This document shows, in pieces, positions 17,676 to 26,867 of a stretch of 64,000 bases of DNA. Source of the stretch: a bacterium (GTDB lineage Bacteria; BMS3Abin14). Positions within the stretch are counted from its first letter, which is position 1, and the number at the start of each line of letters is the position of its first letter. A program made the translations under genes and the position numbers. The DNA lies in the NCBI GenBank assembly GCA_029210965.1, contig JARGFZ010000006.1, positions 1-64,000 of the forward strand, read 5' to 3'. Below the pieces are notes generated by a model that had not been told where the DNA came from, did not search any database, and was given only the letters and a program-made list of their open reading frames with translations.

Positions 17676-18095
17676 TCACCCTGAAGCAAGATGCTTCTCA
17701 TGCTCCTTGGTAAGTGTCAGCAAAGTTTTTCTCGTGGTTTCCTTATCCAGGTCTCCAATAGAATTGAAAACCCAGGTTTTAACGGCAACGGGCCTTTCGT
17801 TGGATTGTACCCAATGGGCAATGGACTTTGCCTCTTTCCATGAAGCATCGTCACCGGAAGGGATCAGGATCAGGATACCATCCATCTGGACACCCCCCTC
17901 GAACAGCTTGATGGTCATATTCTGGAGCTTGCCCGAAACACCTGTTCCTACCACCTCCAGCGCCCCTCCTTTAACAGGGAGAACGACTTTCTCCCCACGC
18001 CCCTTGGGAGATAGTTCAAAGGTTCCGAATAGCCCGCCAAGGAAAGCCTGCCTGGCTTCCTCCACAGGTGAAAGAATCATGTACCGGATAATCAC
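17676..18095 (-). CDS. Putative degenerate Ras/MglA-like GTPase (P-loop lost)
   Basis: 139 residues with no recognised domain name. The central block GALEVVGTGVSGKLQNMT...GVQMDGILILIPSGDDASW...EAKSIAHWV lines up by eye with small bacterial GTPases of the MglA/SRPRB-like type around switch II (FGTPGQERF...GAxGxIxLVDSSDPxS...AkxI). The P-loop position reads SPVEEARQ instead of GxxxxGKT, and the NKxD specificity motif reads KTWV. If the alignment is right, this is a pseudo-GTPase unable to bind nucleotide normally. It lies between a REC-PATAN regulator (12 bp upstream) and the GAF kinase (4-bp overlap). The call is inferential; otherwise it is a hypothetical protein. Confidence 0.5.
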   Translation of the reverse strand: MIIRYMILSPVEEARQAFLGGLFGTFELSPKGRGEKVVLPVKGGALEVVGTGVSGKLQNMTIKLFEGGVQMDGILILIPSGDDASWKEAKSIAHWVQSNERPVAVKTWVFNSIGDLDKETTRKTLLTLTKEHEKHLASG

Positions 18096-18107
18096 ATCAA
18101 CACCTCG

Positions 18108-19085
18108 TCAGAGTTTTTCCAGGACTGTTCTTATCTTTCGAAGCAGATCGATTTTCATCGCCGCATCTGTTGGCCCGATGAGAAGTCCCTTGCTCAAGGC
18201 TTGGCTCGTAAGCGGATAGAAGCGGTATGGGGGAAACCCGGAAATATCCAAAGCCCAGATGATGTCTGCTCCACCTGAATAAGCCTTGACCACGTTTCTC
18301 AGCTCACCTGCAATATCGTCTGTATCATCTGCAGGTTGGAGGATCGTTTCCAATGGCGGCAGGCTCCGGAGCGATTCTTCCATCTCATCGGCAAGCCTGA
18401 CACCTTCCATGAGAAGTTCCTGGCTGCCGCTGTGCTCGATATTCGGTTCAATGGAAACTGCTTTCTGGTCCAGCTTGAACCGCCCCTCTTTCCAGGAGAG
18501 CATTGTGTAAAAAGCCTCGAGGCCCTCCCATTTCTCCGTCATCGCGTATACCGGGACCCCCAACTCGAAATATACACGGCCCGGGCCCGGTGAGGATTCC
18601 AGCAGAAGCATCCCTGTTTTTCTGCCCATTTCAATGAGTTGTATAACATCAACAAGATCCACTTCCTTTAAAAGTCCTTCCAGGCTGCCGAGTTCCTTCA
18701 TGTCTTTTATCTTCTTGGTGATGGAACGGACCTTGGCCCTGAGCTCCTTGATAGAGAACGGCTTGGTAATGTAATCATCCGCTCCCATTTCCAGACCCTC
18801 GACCCGTTCATCCACATCCTTCTTGGCACTCAGGAAAATAAAGGGGATGGAGGCTGTCTCGGGCCTGGATTTTATTTTCCTGTACAACCCATAACCATCC
18901 AGGCGGGGCATCATGATGTCAGAAAGGATAATGTGTGGTCTGAACTCCAGCGCCTTATCAACGGCATCCAATCCATCAACGGCCTCCAAAACTTCAAAAC
19001 CCTCCTCGAAAGCAAGACGCAGAAGATGCCTGATGTTCTCTTCGTCATCTACAATGAGAATTCTAATGCGTACTTCATCACCCAT
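18108..19085 (-). CDS. Response regulator with PATAN (DUF4388) domain
   Basis: 325 residues. An N-terminal receiver (D13/D14, phospho-acceptor D56 in LSDIMMPRLDG, K in DDYITKPF) is followed by a DUF4388/PATAN domain at about 130-230 (GSLEGLLKEVDLVDVIQLIEMGRKTGMLLLE, VYFELGVPVYA, FYTMLSWKEGRF). A C-terminal segment of about 90 residues is unassigned. PATAN domains act in protein-protein contacts, for example with type IV pilus or motility machinery in cyanobacteria. I chose the ATG at 19085 (GGGGAG six bases upstream); it overlaps the HD-GYP gene by 8 bp. Confidence 0.88.
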   Translation of the reverse strand: MGDEVRIRILIVDDEENIRHLLRLAFEEGFEVLEAVDGLDAVDKALEFRPHIILSDIMMPRLDGYGLYRKIKSRPETASIPFIFLSAKKDVDERVEGLEMGADDYITKPFSIKELRAKVRSITKKIKDMKELGSLEGLLKEVDLVDVIQLIEMGRKTGMLLLESSPGPGRVYFELGVPVYAMTEKWEGLEAFYTMLSWKEGRFKLDQKAVSIEPNIEHSGSQELLMEGVRLADEMEESLRSLPPLETILQPADDTDDIAGELRNVVKAYSGGADIIWALDISGFPPYRFYPLTSQALSKGLLIGPTDAAMKIDLLRKIRTVLEKL

Positions 19086-20670
19086 GGATGCTCCCCTCAA
19101 TGGCGCCGATAAAGGCTCCGACCACTTCAGGATCGAACTGACTACCTGCATTATTCTTTAGTTCGGCAAGCGCCTCCCCATGATTCAGCTTGACCCTGTA
19201 TGGGCGATCTGTAGTCATGGCATCGTAAGCATCGGCTACAGATATGATCCTTCCCACCAGGGGGATATCATTCCCTTCCAGCCCGAGAGGATAACCCCTG
19301 CCATCAAAGTGTTCATGGTGGTGGCGGATCCCCGGAACAATATCGACGAAGGGTTTGAATTTACCCAGGATCTGGGCACCGATCGATGGGTGTTCCTGCA
19401 TGGCCTGCATTTCGCTTTCACTCAAACGGCCCTGCTTGGTCAGGATGTGTTCCCTTACCCCGATCTTGCCGAAATCGTGAAGCTGTCCGGCGATTTTGAG
19501 CATGGTGATGAACTTCGAACTGAAATCCATGCCCTGGGCGGCCAACACAGCGTATTCGGCCACCCGCTGGGAGTGACCGTGGGTATAGGGATCCTTGGCG
19601 TCAACGGCCGAGGAAAGGGCTCCCAAGGTCGCAAACAGAAGATCAGCAAGCTCCTGATACAGCTGCATGGCGTGGAGGACAGAGGCGGCCTGGCTGGACA
19701 GCGCAAGTGCAAACTTCAACTCCCCGTCTCCAATCATCCCCTTCTTTTCCCACCCGAAAACGAGGAACCCCTCCCTGGAATTTCGAAGCCGGAAGGGGAC
19801 AACGAGAAGATCTCCTGTATTGGGTGCCACCTCAACATCCCGGAACCCGGGTCCCAGTATGAGTGACGGGCCTTGGCAGCCGCGGATTATTCCCAGGAGA
19901 AAGGGATCAGGACCTGATTCTTCAGGCCACGGCAGTTTGCCGCAGGCATCAAGCAGTTCAAGTTTGCCATCCACTTCCGCCTCGAAAATCATGAACAATC
20001 CCCACCTGGCGTTCAGCCTCTGAACACCCTTATCAAGGATGACCGCCAGAGCCTTCTGGTGACCACTATCCGGACTGAGACTTTCAGTTATGGCATAGAG
20101 GAACATGAGTTCCTCGTATTTCTGAAACAGGTACTCAGTGGTATCCTCGAGAGCGACGTGGGAGATCACCTTTTCCAAAAGCTGCTGCTGAATAAAACTC
20201 CCCAAAGTCTCGAGGCGGGAACGCATGAATACGGGAATCCCTGCTGCTGACGCAACCAGCCTGTCAATGTCATCCGGTGCTATCTCGGAGCCGATATCCC
20301 TGATATGCTTCTTATGCTCATCCGACAGCCCCTCAATGGCCGCCTGTCCCATTACAACAGTACCGAAATCAGTACCCTCGCGGGAAACAATGGGAATGAC
20401 GACCTCTGCCAACCGTGCATGGCACAGGTCAAACTCTGGTTTACCGCTTTGCATGGCCTTGAGTCTCAAGGAATCTGCGAAAGACTTGCATTTTGAAGCA
20501 CCCTCGCTTGAAGTCTTTAACTGCAGGCAGAAGGACGACTCCCCAACTATAATGTCCGGGAGGTCTGAACCTTGGGGAATATACCCCATGTACAGGCCCG
20601 TTATCCTGAAAAGTGACTGGAGAAAATCCTTCAGATCTTCTCTTGGCAGGGGATACCCAGGCTGCTTCAT
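19078..20670 (-). CDS. PocR-GAF-HD-GYP protein (c-di-GMP phosphodiesterase)
   Basis: 530 residues. A PocR-like sensory domain (about 20-165) has cysteines at C48, C61 and C83. A GAF domain follows (about 190-340), then a C-terminal HD-GYP domain with H398/D399 in LHDFGKIG, HHEHFDGRGYP (GYP at 459-461) and VADAYDAMTTDRPYR. HD-GYP enzymes hydrolyse cyclic di-GMP; all metal-binding motifs are present, so activity is likely. PocR domains bind small molecules such as hydrocarbons or diols. It is coupled to the upstream kinase gene by a TAATG junction. Confidence 0.92.
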   Translation of the reverse strand: MKQPGYPLPREDLKDFLQSLFRITGLYMGYIPQGSDLPDIIVGESSFCLQLKTSSEGASKCKSFADSLRLKAMQSGKPEFDLCHARLAEVVIPIVSREGTDFGTVVMGQAAIEGLSDEHKKHIRDIGSEIAPDDIDRLVASAAGIPVFMRSRLETLGSFIQQQLLEKVISHVALEDTTEYLFQKYEELMFLYAITESLSPDSGHQKALAVILDKGVQRLNARWGLFMIFEAEVDGKLELLDACGKLPWPEESGPDPFLLGIIRGCQGPSLILGPGFRDVEVAPNTGDLLVVPFRLRNSREGFLVFGWEKKGMIGDGELKFALALSSQAASVLHAMQLYQELADLLFATLGALSSAVDAKDPYTHGHSQRVAEYAVLAAQGMDFSSKFITMLKIAGQLHDFGKIGVREHILTKQGRLSESEMQAMQEHPSIGAQILGKFKPFVDIVPGIRHHHEHFDGRGYPLGLEGNDIPLVGRIISVADAYDAMTTDRPYRVKLNHGEALAELKNNAGSQFDPEVVGAFIGAIEGSIHG

Positions 20671-22727
20671 TATTGTACCTGTGTTCCCTCAGTCTTCATC
20701 GGTGCCTGCGCAGGCAGGGTAAAGAAAAGGACACTTCCACCACCCTCTGCAGGCTCGGCTCCTATAATTCCGCCGTTCATTTCAGCGAGCCTTTTACATA
20801 TTGGCAGACCAAGGCCGACCCCGTGGGTATCGACATCACTGAACAGCCGATGCTCCCCGTACTTTTCAAATATGGCATCCCTCTTGTCATCCGGCACACC
20901 GGGACCAAAATCCCTCACAAAAATCTCCTGTGCGTTTACTTGCCCTGGACGGGAGCAGACTCGGGCACCTATAACTATATCAGAGTCAGGTGGGCTGTAC
21001 TTGATGGCGTTGGCAACAAGCCTGTTTATAACATCTGCCACACTTTCCTTGTCCGCATGAACCTGTCCGAGCCCTTCGGCCACATCCGATTTAAGGGTGA
21101 GTCCCTTGGTCTGGGCAGCAGCCTGGTTGTTGATCATGGCGGTAAGGAGCGTATCGGAAATGGAGAAATCCTCGGGAACAACCCTGAAATCTGTAAGCTC
21201 TATCTTTGAGAGGCTGAGGAGGTCCTCCACTATTTCAGCGAGTTTGCCTGTCTCCTCGTTCATCACGTCCAGATACTCTCGCTGTCGGGGCGGGGCGCTG
21301 GAGTAGATATCATCCCACAACAGATCAAGAAAACCTTTCAAAGAGGTCAAGGGGCTTCTGAGATGGTTGGAGACGTTTTCGAGAAACTTGCTCTTGAGGT
21401 GATCCAGTTCATCCTCTGCCGACATGTCCCTGAGGAGGATGATGAGTCCGAGGGTCTGTTCCTCCTTCTCGTCCACAACAGCCACGCTGGCCACCAACGG
21501 AAAATTTTCCTTGATGGCACTGAAACGTACAGTCCATGTGGGGTTTTTTACACCAATACGCTGCTCCTCCAGTATACCGAAAGTATCCCGGGGTATATGG
21601 TCGAAAAGATGCTGCCCTTCAAGAGTCCCATCGACACCAAGGAACTGGAGGGCTAACGGATTGGCGTGGATGATCCGGTAGGACCAGTCGGTGACGAGAA
21701 CACCTTCCGCCATATTCCGAAGGATCGCTTCTACCCTGTTCTTTTCAAGCTCAAGAATAGCCAGCTGTCGATCCCTTTCCTGCAGGAGCTGCACGTTGTC
21801 GAGCAACACCGAGAGCTGAGATGAGATCATTTCCACAAGAACCTCGTCATCAGGGACAAAGAACTCCTTGCGGCTTGAAAAGAGAGTGATGCTGCCAAGG
21901 ACGCCGCTGGAAGAACGCAGAGCGATGGTAAACTCTGACGAAGATGCTTTTCTCGTGTTACCCCCCGTAAGCTCGGAATCCTCAATGAGCCTGATCTCGA
22001 GATCCCTTATGGCAGAGATCTCCACCCCCCTGTCAAGGGCAAGCATTTCACTGCCGCTTTTGATGACATTCTTCTTTGATACCTTCAGGGACTGATTCCG
22101 GTAGCGGATCGCAACGAGTTTCTCATTGGCGCCTGGAAGTACCGCGAAGATGGCACCCAGGTCGTAGTCAACAACCTGGCAGATGAGCATGAGAACATTC
22201 TGCAGGAGGGCATCGGGTCTGTCCAGGTACGTAAAGAGTTTGCCGGTCTCGTTGATGATAGTCATTTCCAGGAGCTTTCGCTCCAGGATATCGTCGGCCC
22301 TCCCTTTGAGAGTTTCGCTTGTCAACTCCTCAGGACTGACCGGTTTTATGGGGTCACGTTTTTCCTTGAGCAGAGACAAGATCGTCTCGATCAAGCTCTG
22401 TTCTTCTATTGGTTTTGTGATATAGGCATCAGCACCTACTTCCAGACCCCAGAAGCGGTCTTTCTGGGTATCCTTGGCGGTCATCATGACCACCGGAAGA
22501 GCCTTTAGTCGTTCATCGCTCCTGATAAGACGGCAGACCTGGTATCCGCTCATTTCAGGCATTATGATGTCCAGCAGAACAAGATCAGGAGGGTCTTCCC
22601 CTATGGCCTGCATGGCCTCGTGACCGTTCATCGCACGGTCAACTTCGTATCCCTCCCTGACCAGGATATCCTTGACCAGTTCCAGAATGAAGGGGCTGTC
22701 ATCTACTACGAGGATTCGGTGCCCCAT
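20670..22727 (-). CDS. REC-GAF-PAS sensor histidine kinase
   Basis: 685 residues in the order receiver (1-125, phospho-acceptor D53 in LLDIIMPEMSG), GAF (about 155-315), PAS (about 335-440), HisKA with H455 in NVSNHLRSPLTS, and HATPase with DFGPGVP and GVGLGLPICK. The H-box lacks the usual acidic residue after histidine (NHLRSP rather than SHELRTP), which may alter autokinase or phosphatase balance. There are no membrane segments. The N-terminal receiver without an output domain suggests a relay intermediate. It abuts the next kinase upstream (one-base overlap at 22727). Confidence 0.92.
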   Translation of the reverse strand: MGHRILVVDDSPFILELVKDILVREGYEVDRAMNGHEAMQAIGEDPPDLVLLDIIMPEMSGYQVCRLIRSDERLKALPVVMMTAKDTQKDRFWGLEVGADAYITKPIEEQSLIETILSLLKEKRDPIKPVSPEELTSETLKGRADDILERKLLEMTIINETGKLFTYLDRPDALLQNVLMLICQVVDYDLGAIFAVLPGANEKLVAIRYRNQSLKVSKKNVIKSGSEMLALDRGVEISAIRDLEIRLIEDSELTGGNTRKASSSEFTIALRSSSGVLGSITLFSSRKEFFVPDDEVLVEMISSQLSVLLDNVQLLQERDRQLAILELEKNRVEAILRNMAEGVLVTDWSYRIIHANPLALQFLGVDGTLEGQHLFDHIPRDTFGILEEQRIGVKNPTWTVRFSAIKENFPLVASVAVVDEKEEQTLGLIILLRDMSAEDELDHLKSKFLENVSNHLRSPLTSLKGFLDLLWDDIYSSAPPRQREYLDVMNEETGKLAEIVEDLLSLSKIELTDFRVVPEDFSISDTLLTAMINNQAAAQTKGLTLKSDVAEGLGQVHADKESVADVINRLVANAIKYSPPDSDIVIGARVCSRPGQVNAQEIFVRDFGPGVPDDKRDAIFEKYGEHRLFSDVDTHGVGLGLPICKRLAEMNGGIIGAEPAEGGGSVLFFTLPAQAPMKTEGTQVQ

Positions 22728-24229
22728 TAAATATCTCCCCTGTCCCTGGCGTCCATAACAAAAATAAAGCTGCTGCCGTGTCTTCCGTCGCGGCCCTCCA
22801 GGCGGATCGAACCGCCATGCAGATCCACGATCTTTCTGACGATGGCAAGCCCCAGTCCGCTGCCTTTACCGCGCCCGGATGAAATCCGTTCCCCCTGATG
22901 GTATTTCTCAAAGATAATTTCTCTTTCCCCGGGAGGAACACCAGGGCCATCGTCCAAAACTTCCACGAGAACCGATCCGTCTTCCCTGCGGACCACCGTT
23001 TCAACTTCGGAGCCTTCAGGGGTGAACTGGATGGCATTGGAAAGAAGGTTGACGAACACCTGAAGCAGCCTTCTACGGTCCGCAAGAACCTCCAGTGTAC
23101 CCGGGCCCTGTCCGCTGAAGGTCAGGGAAACTCCTTTCCGGGCAGCCAGTCCCTCCATACTTCTCACGGTATATGCGGCCAGTTCATCCAACTGGACCGC
23201 CTCCATGTGCAGCGCCATTTTTCCGGACTCCAGACGCCCAAGATCAAGAAGGTCGTTGATCAGACTGATCATCCTGTCGGCTTCAGAATCCAGGATCCCG
23301 AGATATTCCCGAAGTTTCTCCGGAGAATCGTAATCTCCTCCCAATAAAACCTCCACAAAACCTTTCATGGAGGTCAGGGGGGTCCTCAAATCATGGGAAA
23401 CGATGGCAAGAAACTCCTCCCGGTTCTTCTCCATGTCCCTGATCCCGGTAAGGTCCCTGAAGCCAAGAAGAATGCGGGATGGACCTGCTTCCCGCACCAT
23501 GGATAACCCCACAAGTTCTATCTGTTTGTTTTGACCTGCCTTGCCGGGGAGAGTCAGCAGAGATCTCAAAGGTTGTCCGGCCCCGGCTTTTACGGCAGCA
23601 ATAAAACCCTCCGGCATGGGAAACTCAGTTTTATGAAAGTCCGTGCCGGCCAGGGGTGCGTCGGAATTACTCAGGAGCTCCACAGCTTTCGGGTTAAGGT
23701 CGAAGATCCTTCCGCTGTCTTCCATGATGAGGAGCCCTTCGTCCAGGATGCGGAAAACCTCCTCCTTTTCCCGGCTCATTGTCTTCATCTCCTCGATACG
23801 AGCCTGCAGCTGATGTACCAGCTGTTGGTTGCGCATAGCCAATTGCTGCCTTTCGATGGCCCGTTCAACAGCGTACAGCAGGTCTTCTTTCACGATTGGT
23901 TTTTTAATGTAATCGTAGGCACCCGCCTTGAGAGCCTCTATGGCGCTTTCCATGCTGGCGTAGGCCGTGACCATGATAACAGCGACATCTGGATCCCTTT
24001 CCCTTACTCTGGCGAGCACCTCGGTTCCCATGATGTCCTGCAGCACGAGATCCAGCACTACCACATGAAACTCTCCCTCACTGCAGGCCTTGAGGGCCTC
24101 CTCTCCGGAACCCGCTATCTGAACCTGATAGCCCTCCTGAGTGAGAATGTTAGCCATCAGATCCTGAAAAAACTTCTCGTCATCTACAACGAGGATCGGG
24201 CCGAACTGTCTCTTGTCAACGTTTTGCAT
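22727..24229 (-). CDS. REC-PAS sensor histidine kinase
   Basis: 500 residues: receiver (D60 in VVLDLVLQDIMG, K110), a coiled-coil linker (about 125-155), a PAS domain (about 155-265), HisKA with a standard H-box (H279 in IVSHDLRTPLTS) and HATPase with DDGPGVPPGE and GSGLGLAIVRKI. It is cytoplasmic. Together with the two downstream kinases it forms a set of receiver-kinase proteins that could phosphorylate one another. Its start overlaps the end of lon by 14 bp, so its expression is tied to the protease gene. Confidence 0.92.
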   Translation of the reverse strand: MQNVDKRQFGPILVVDDEKFFQDLMANILTQEGYQVQIAGSGEEALKACSEGEFHVVVLDLVLQDIMGTEVLARVRERDPDVAVIMVTAYASMESAIEALKAGAYDYIKKPIVKEDLLYAVERAIERQQLAMRNQQLVHQLQARIEEMKTMSREKEEVFRILDEGLLIMEDSGRIFDLNPKAVELLSNSDAPLAGTDFHKTEFPMPEGFIAAVKAGAGQPLRSLLTLPGKAGQNKQIELVGLSMVREAGPSRILLGFRDLTGIRDMEKNREEFLAIVSHDLRTPLTSMKGFVEVLLGGDYDSPEKLREYLGILDSEADRMISLINDLLDLGRLESGKMALHMEAVQLDELAAYTVRSMEGLAARKGVSLTFSGQGPGTLEVLADRRRLLQVFVNLLSNAIQFTPEGSEVETVVRREDGSVLVEVLDDGPGVPPGEREIIFEKYHQGERISSGRGKGSGLGLAIVRKIVDLHGGSIRLEGRDGRHGSSFIFVMDARDRGDI

Positions 24230-26666
24230 TAGTTGAACCCTTCACCAAACTGCGGGCTTTCCCGCTGCGACCGGTCTTTGAAAAGGTGTCCTTTTTAAAA
24301 ATTGCTGACAGGGCCTCATCCATGTCCTTCACCGGAACGATCTGGATCCCTCTGGTCACATAGGAAGGTATCTCCTTCAGATCGGGTAAATTGAGAGAGG
24401 GGATGATCACCTTGTTGATCGACGCCCTTTTTGCGGCAAGGAGCTTTTCCCGCAGGCCGCCGATGGGAAGCACACGGCCCGTCAAGGTGATCTCCCCTGT
24501 CATGGCAACCGCCGGGAGAGGCAGCTTGCCTGTTAAAGACGAGATCATGGCCGAAGTTATGGCGATCCCCGCCGAGGGACCGTCTTTGAAAGTCGCTCCA
24601 GCCGGAACGTGAACATGAATGTCGGTCGTAAGAATGCTCTGGGGCGTCACACCAAGGTCGTTGCCCCGGGAACGGATATAGCTCAGCGAGGCCTGGGCAG
24701 ACTCTTTCATGACATCTCCAAGAGAACCGGTCAGGGTGAGAGTACCGTTACCTTTGACAGCCGAAACCTCTATGTTGAGGGTATCCCCTCCGACAGGAGT
24801 CCAGGCCAGACCCACGGATACACCTATTCTCGCCTCATCCTCCCTGCGAGCTCCCCGGAACCTGGGAACACCGAGATAACTGTCCAGATTCCTGGCAGTG
24901 ACCACGGTATGCGTCTTTTTCCCCAAGGCTATCGCTTTGGCCACCTTCCGGCAAACGCTGCCTATCTCCCGCTCAAGGTTCCGAACCCCGGCTTCTCTGG
25001 TGTATTCAGTGATGATCCTGTCCAGGGCGCCGTCAGACAGGGACAATAACTCGGGTGTGAGGCCGTTCCTGTCTAACTGTCGATCGACAAGATACCTTCT
25101 CGCTATATGCCGTTTCTCCACAGCTGTGTAACCTGAAAGCTGGATGATCTCCATCCTGTCCCTGAGAGCCTGGGGTATAGGATCGGCCATGTTAGCGGTG
25201 GCGATGAACATGACGGCAGACAGATCGTAAGGTACCGCCAGGTAGTGATCACGGAAATTATGGTTCTGCTCAGGATCAAGCACCTCCAGTAGAGCGGAGG
25301 AAGGATCTCCCCTGAAATCGGAGCCCAGTTTGTCGATCTCATCCAGCATGAAGACCGGGTTGCGTGATCCTGCTTGTTTCATTCCCTGAATAATACGTCC
25401 CGGGAGCGCTCCGACATAGGTCCTCCGGTGCCCCCTTATCTCTGCCTCATCCCTTACCCCGCCAAGGGACATGCGGATGAACTGCCGTCCCATGGCCCTG
25501 GCAATGGATTTCCCAAGGGATGTCTTTCCGACTCCCGGCGGACCCACAAGACAGAGGATAGGTCCCTTGAGCTCCTTCTTGAGTTTAAGAACCCCGAGGT
25601 ACTCAAGAATCCGCTCCTTTATCTTTTCCAGATCGTAATGGTCCTCATTGAGAACATCGGAAGCAACCCTGAGATCCAGCTTGTCCTTCGTGGACTTTTT
25701 CCAGGGGATCTCCACAATCCAGTCCAGGTAGGTTCTGACAGTTGAAGCCTCTGCTGAGTCAGGATGCATTTTCGCCAGCCTGTCAAGCTGTTTGCCCACC
25801 TCCTGTTTCACATCCACGGGCATCCCGGCTTTTTCGATACTCTCCCGGATCCCCTCGATCTCAACCTCACGGTCATCCTTGTCCCCGAGCTCCTGCTGAA
25901 TGGCCTTGAGCTGCTGGCGAAGATAATAATCCTTCTGAGTCTTACTCATCTCCTCCTGGGCCTGATTATGGATCTTCTGCTGCATCTCGTTGATCTTCAA
26001 TTCCTTGTCCAGGATCTCGTGAACATATTCAAGACGTTCATAAGGATCAATAGTCCCCAGTACCTGCTGCGCCTCTTCAAGGCTGAGCCCCAGACTCGAC
26101 CCTATAAGGTCTGCAAGGCGCCCGGGATCATCAACGTTCCCGGCCACTGACAAGACATCAGGCGGGACAGGCTTGCCTAGTTCCACGATCCGCATCAGGC
26201 CTTCTTTCATGGCCCTCACCATGGCCTCTATCTTCAGTGGCGGCGGCTCATGCAGTTCTTCGTTAACCAGATCAAGGCGCACGGAGAAGAAAGGATCGGT
26301 CTGCAGAAACTCGGCAACCTGCCCCCTCTGCAACCCCTGAACGAGGATCTTCGCTTTCCCGTCGGGGGTCTTCAACATCCGGATAATGATACTAACAGTA
26401 CCCAGCTCGTGGAGATCCTCTGTGCCGGGTTCCTCCAGATCCCCCGCCTGCTGAGCCGTCAGGAAGATAAGTCGATCGCCCTTGAGGGCCTCATCAAGGG
26501 CGCGGATCGACTTCTCCCTTCCCACGACCAGGGGGACGATCATGTAGGGAAATACAACAATATCCCTTATGGGAAGAAGTGGCAGAACCTCCGGAATTAC
26601 AGTCCCTTCAGACCCTGAACCCCGCTCACTGCCTTCCTCAATGATCCCGTTTCGCTCCTTACTCAT
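24216..26666 (-). CDS. lon: ATP-dependent protease Lon
   Basis: 816 residues, standard for LonA. It has an N-terminal substrate-binding domain (LPLLPIRDIVVFPYMIVPL), an AAA+ module with Walker A GPPGVGKT and Walker B VFMLDEIDK, and a C-terminal Ser-Lys protease domain with the catalytic serine in KDGPSAGIAI and lysine in the LLAAKRA region. It degrades misfolded and regulatory proteins in the cytoplasm. It is the first gene of a run of overlapping signalling genes on the minus strand. A short gap with three hairpins separates it from hsp20. Confidence 0.96.
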   Translation of the reverse strand: MSKERNGIIEEGSERGSGSEGTVIPEVLPLLPIRDIVVFPYMIVPLVVGREKSIRALDEALKGDRLIFLTAQQAGDLEEPGTEDLHELGTVSIIIRMLKTPDGKAKILVQGLQRGQVAEFLQTDPFFSVRLDLVNEELHEPPPLKIEAMVRAMKEGLMRIVELGKPVPPDVLSVAGNVDDPGRLADLIGSSLGLSLEEAQQVLGTIDPYERLEYVHEILDKELKINEMQQKIHNQAQEEMSKTQKDYYLRQQLKAIQQELGDKDDREVEIEGIRESIEKAGMPVDVKQEVGKQLDRLAKMHPDSAEASTVRTYLDWIVEIPWKKSTKDKLDLRVASDVLNEDHYDLEKIKERILEYLGVLKLKKELKGPILCLVGPPGVGKTSLGKSIARAMGRQFIRMSLGGVRDEAEIRGHRRTYVGALPGRIIQGMKQAGSRNPVFMLDEIDKLGSDFRGDPSSALLEVLDPEQNHNFRDHYLAVPYDLSAVMFIATANMADPIPQALRDRMEIIQLSGYTAVEKRHIARRYLVDRQLDRNGLTPELLSLSDGALDRIITEYTREAGVRNLEREIGSVCRKVAKAIALGKKTHTVVTARNLDSYLGVPRFRGARREDEARIGVSVGLAWTPVGGDTLNIEVSAVKGNGTLTLTGSLGDVMKESAQASLSYIRSRGNDLGVTPQSILTTDIHVHVPAGATFKDGPSAGIAITSAMISSLTGKLPLPAVAMTGEITLTGRVLPIGGLREKLLAAKRASINKVIIPSLNLPDLKEIPSYVTRGIQIVPVKDMDEALSAIFKKDTFSKTGRSGKARSLVKGSTNAKR

Positions 26667-26736
26667 TTGGCCGCCTCTCGGGACAGAATTTGATAAGTTC
26701 GTAATAAATCTCTACGAGCTTTCTGAAGGGCGGTCA

Positions 26737-26837
26737 TCACGCCTGTGGCGTGAGGGGCGTCATCCCCCGCCAACCTATGTGAATTCGCCCCGCGCCAATG
26801 GCGCGGTCCCACCCCAGTCCAGCCGGTGGCGGGACTG
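26737..26837. repeat. Cluster of three GC-rich hairpins between hsp20 and lon
   Basis: Three stems lie side by side: TCACGCC/GGCGTGA (26737-26753), CCGCGCC/GGCGCGG (26790-26806) and CAGTCC/GGACTG (26815-26837). The first stem's arms recur as a hairpin at about 57972 in another gap. A 71-codon open frame crosses this stretch but looks like repeat sequence, not a gene. Confidence 0.6.
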
Positions 26838-26867
26838 CCTGATGGACTTTTGGCGTACCCATGAAGT

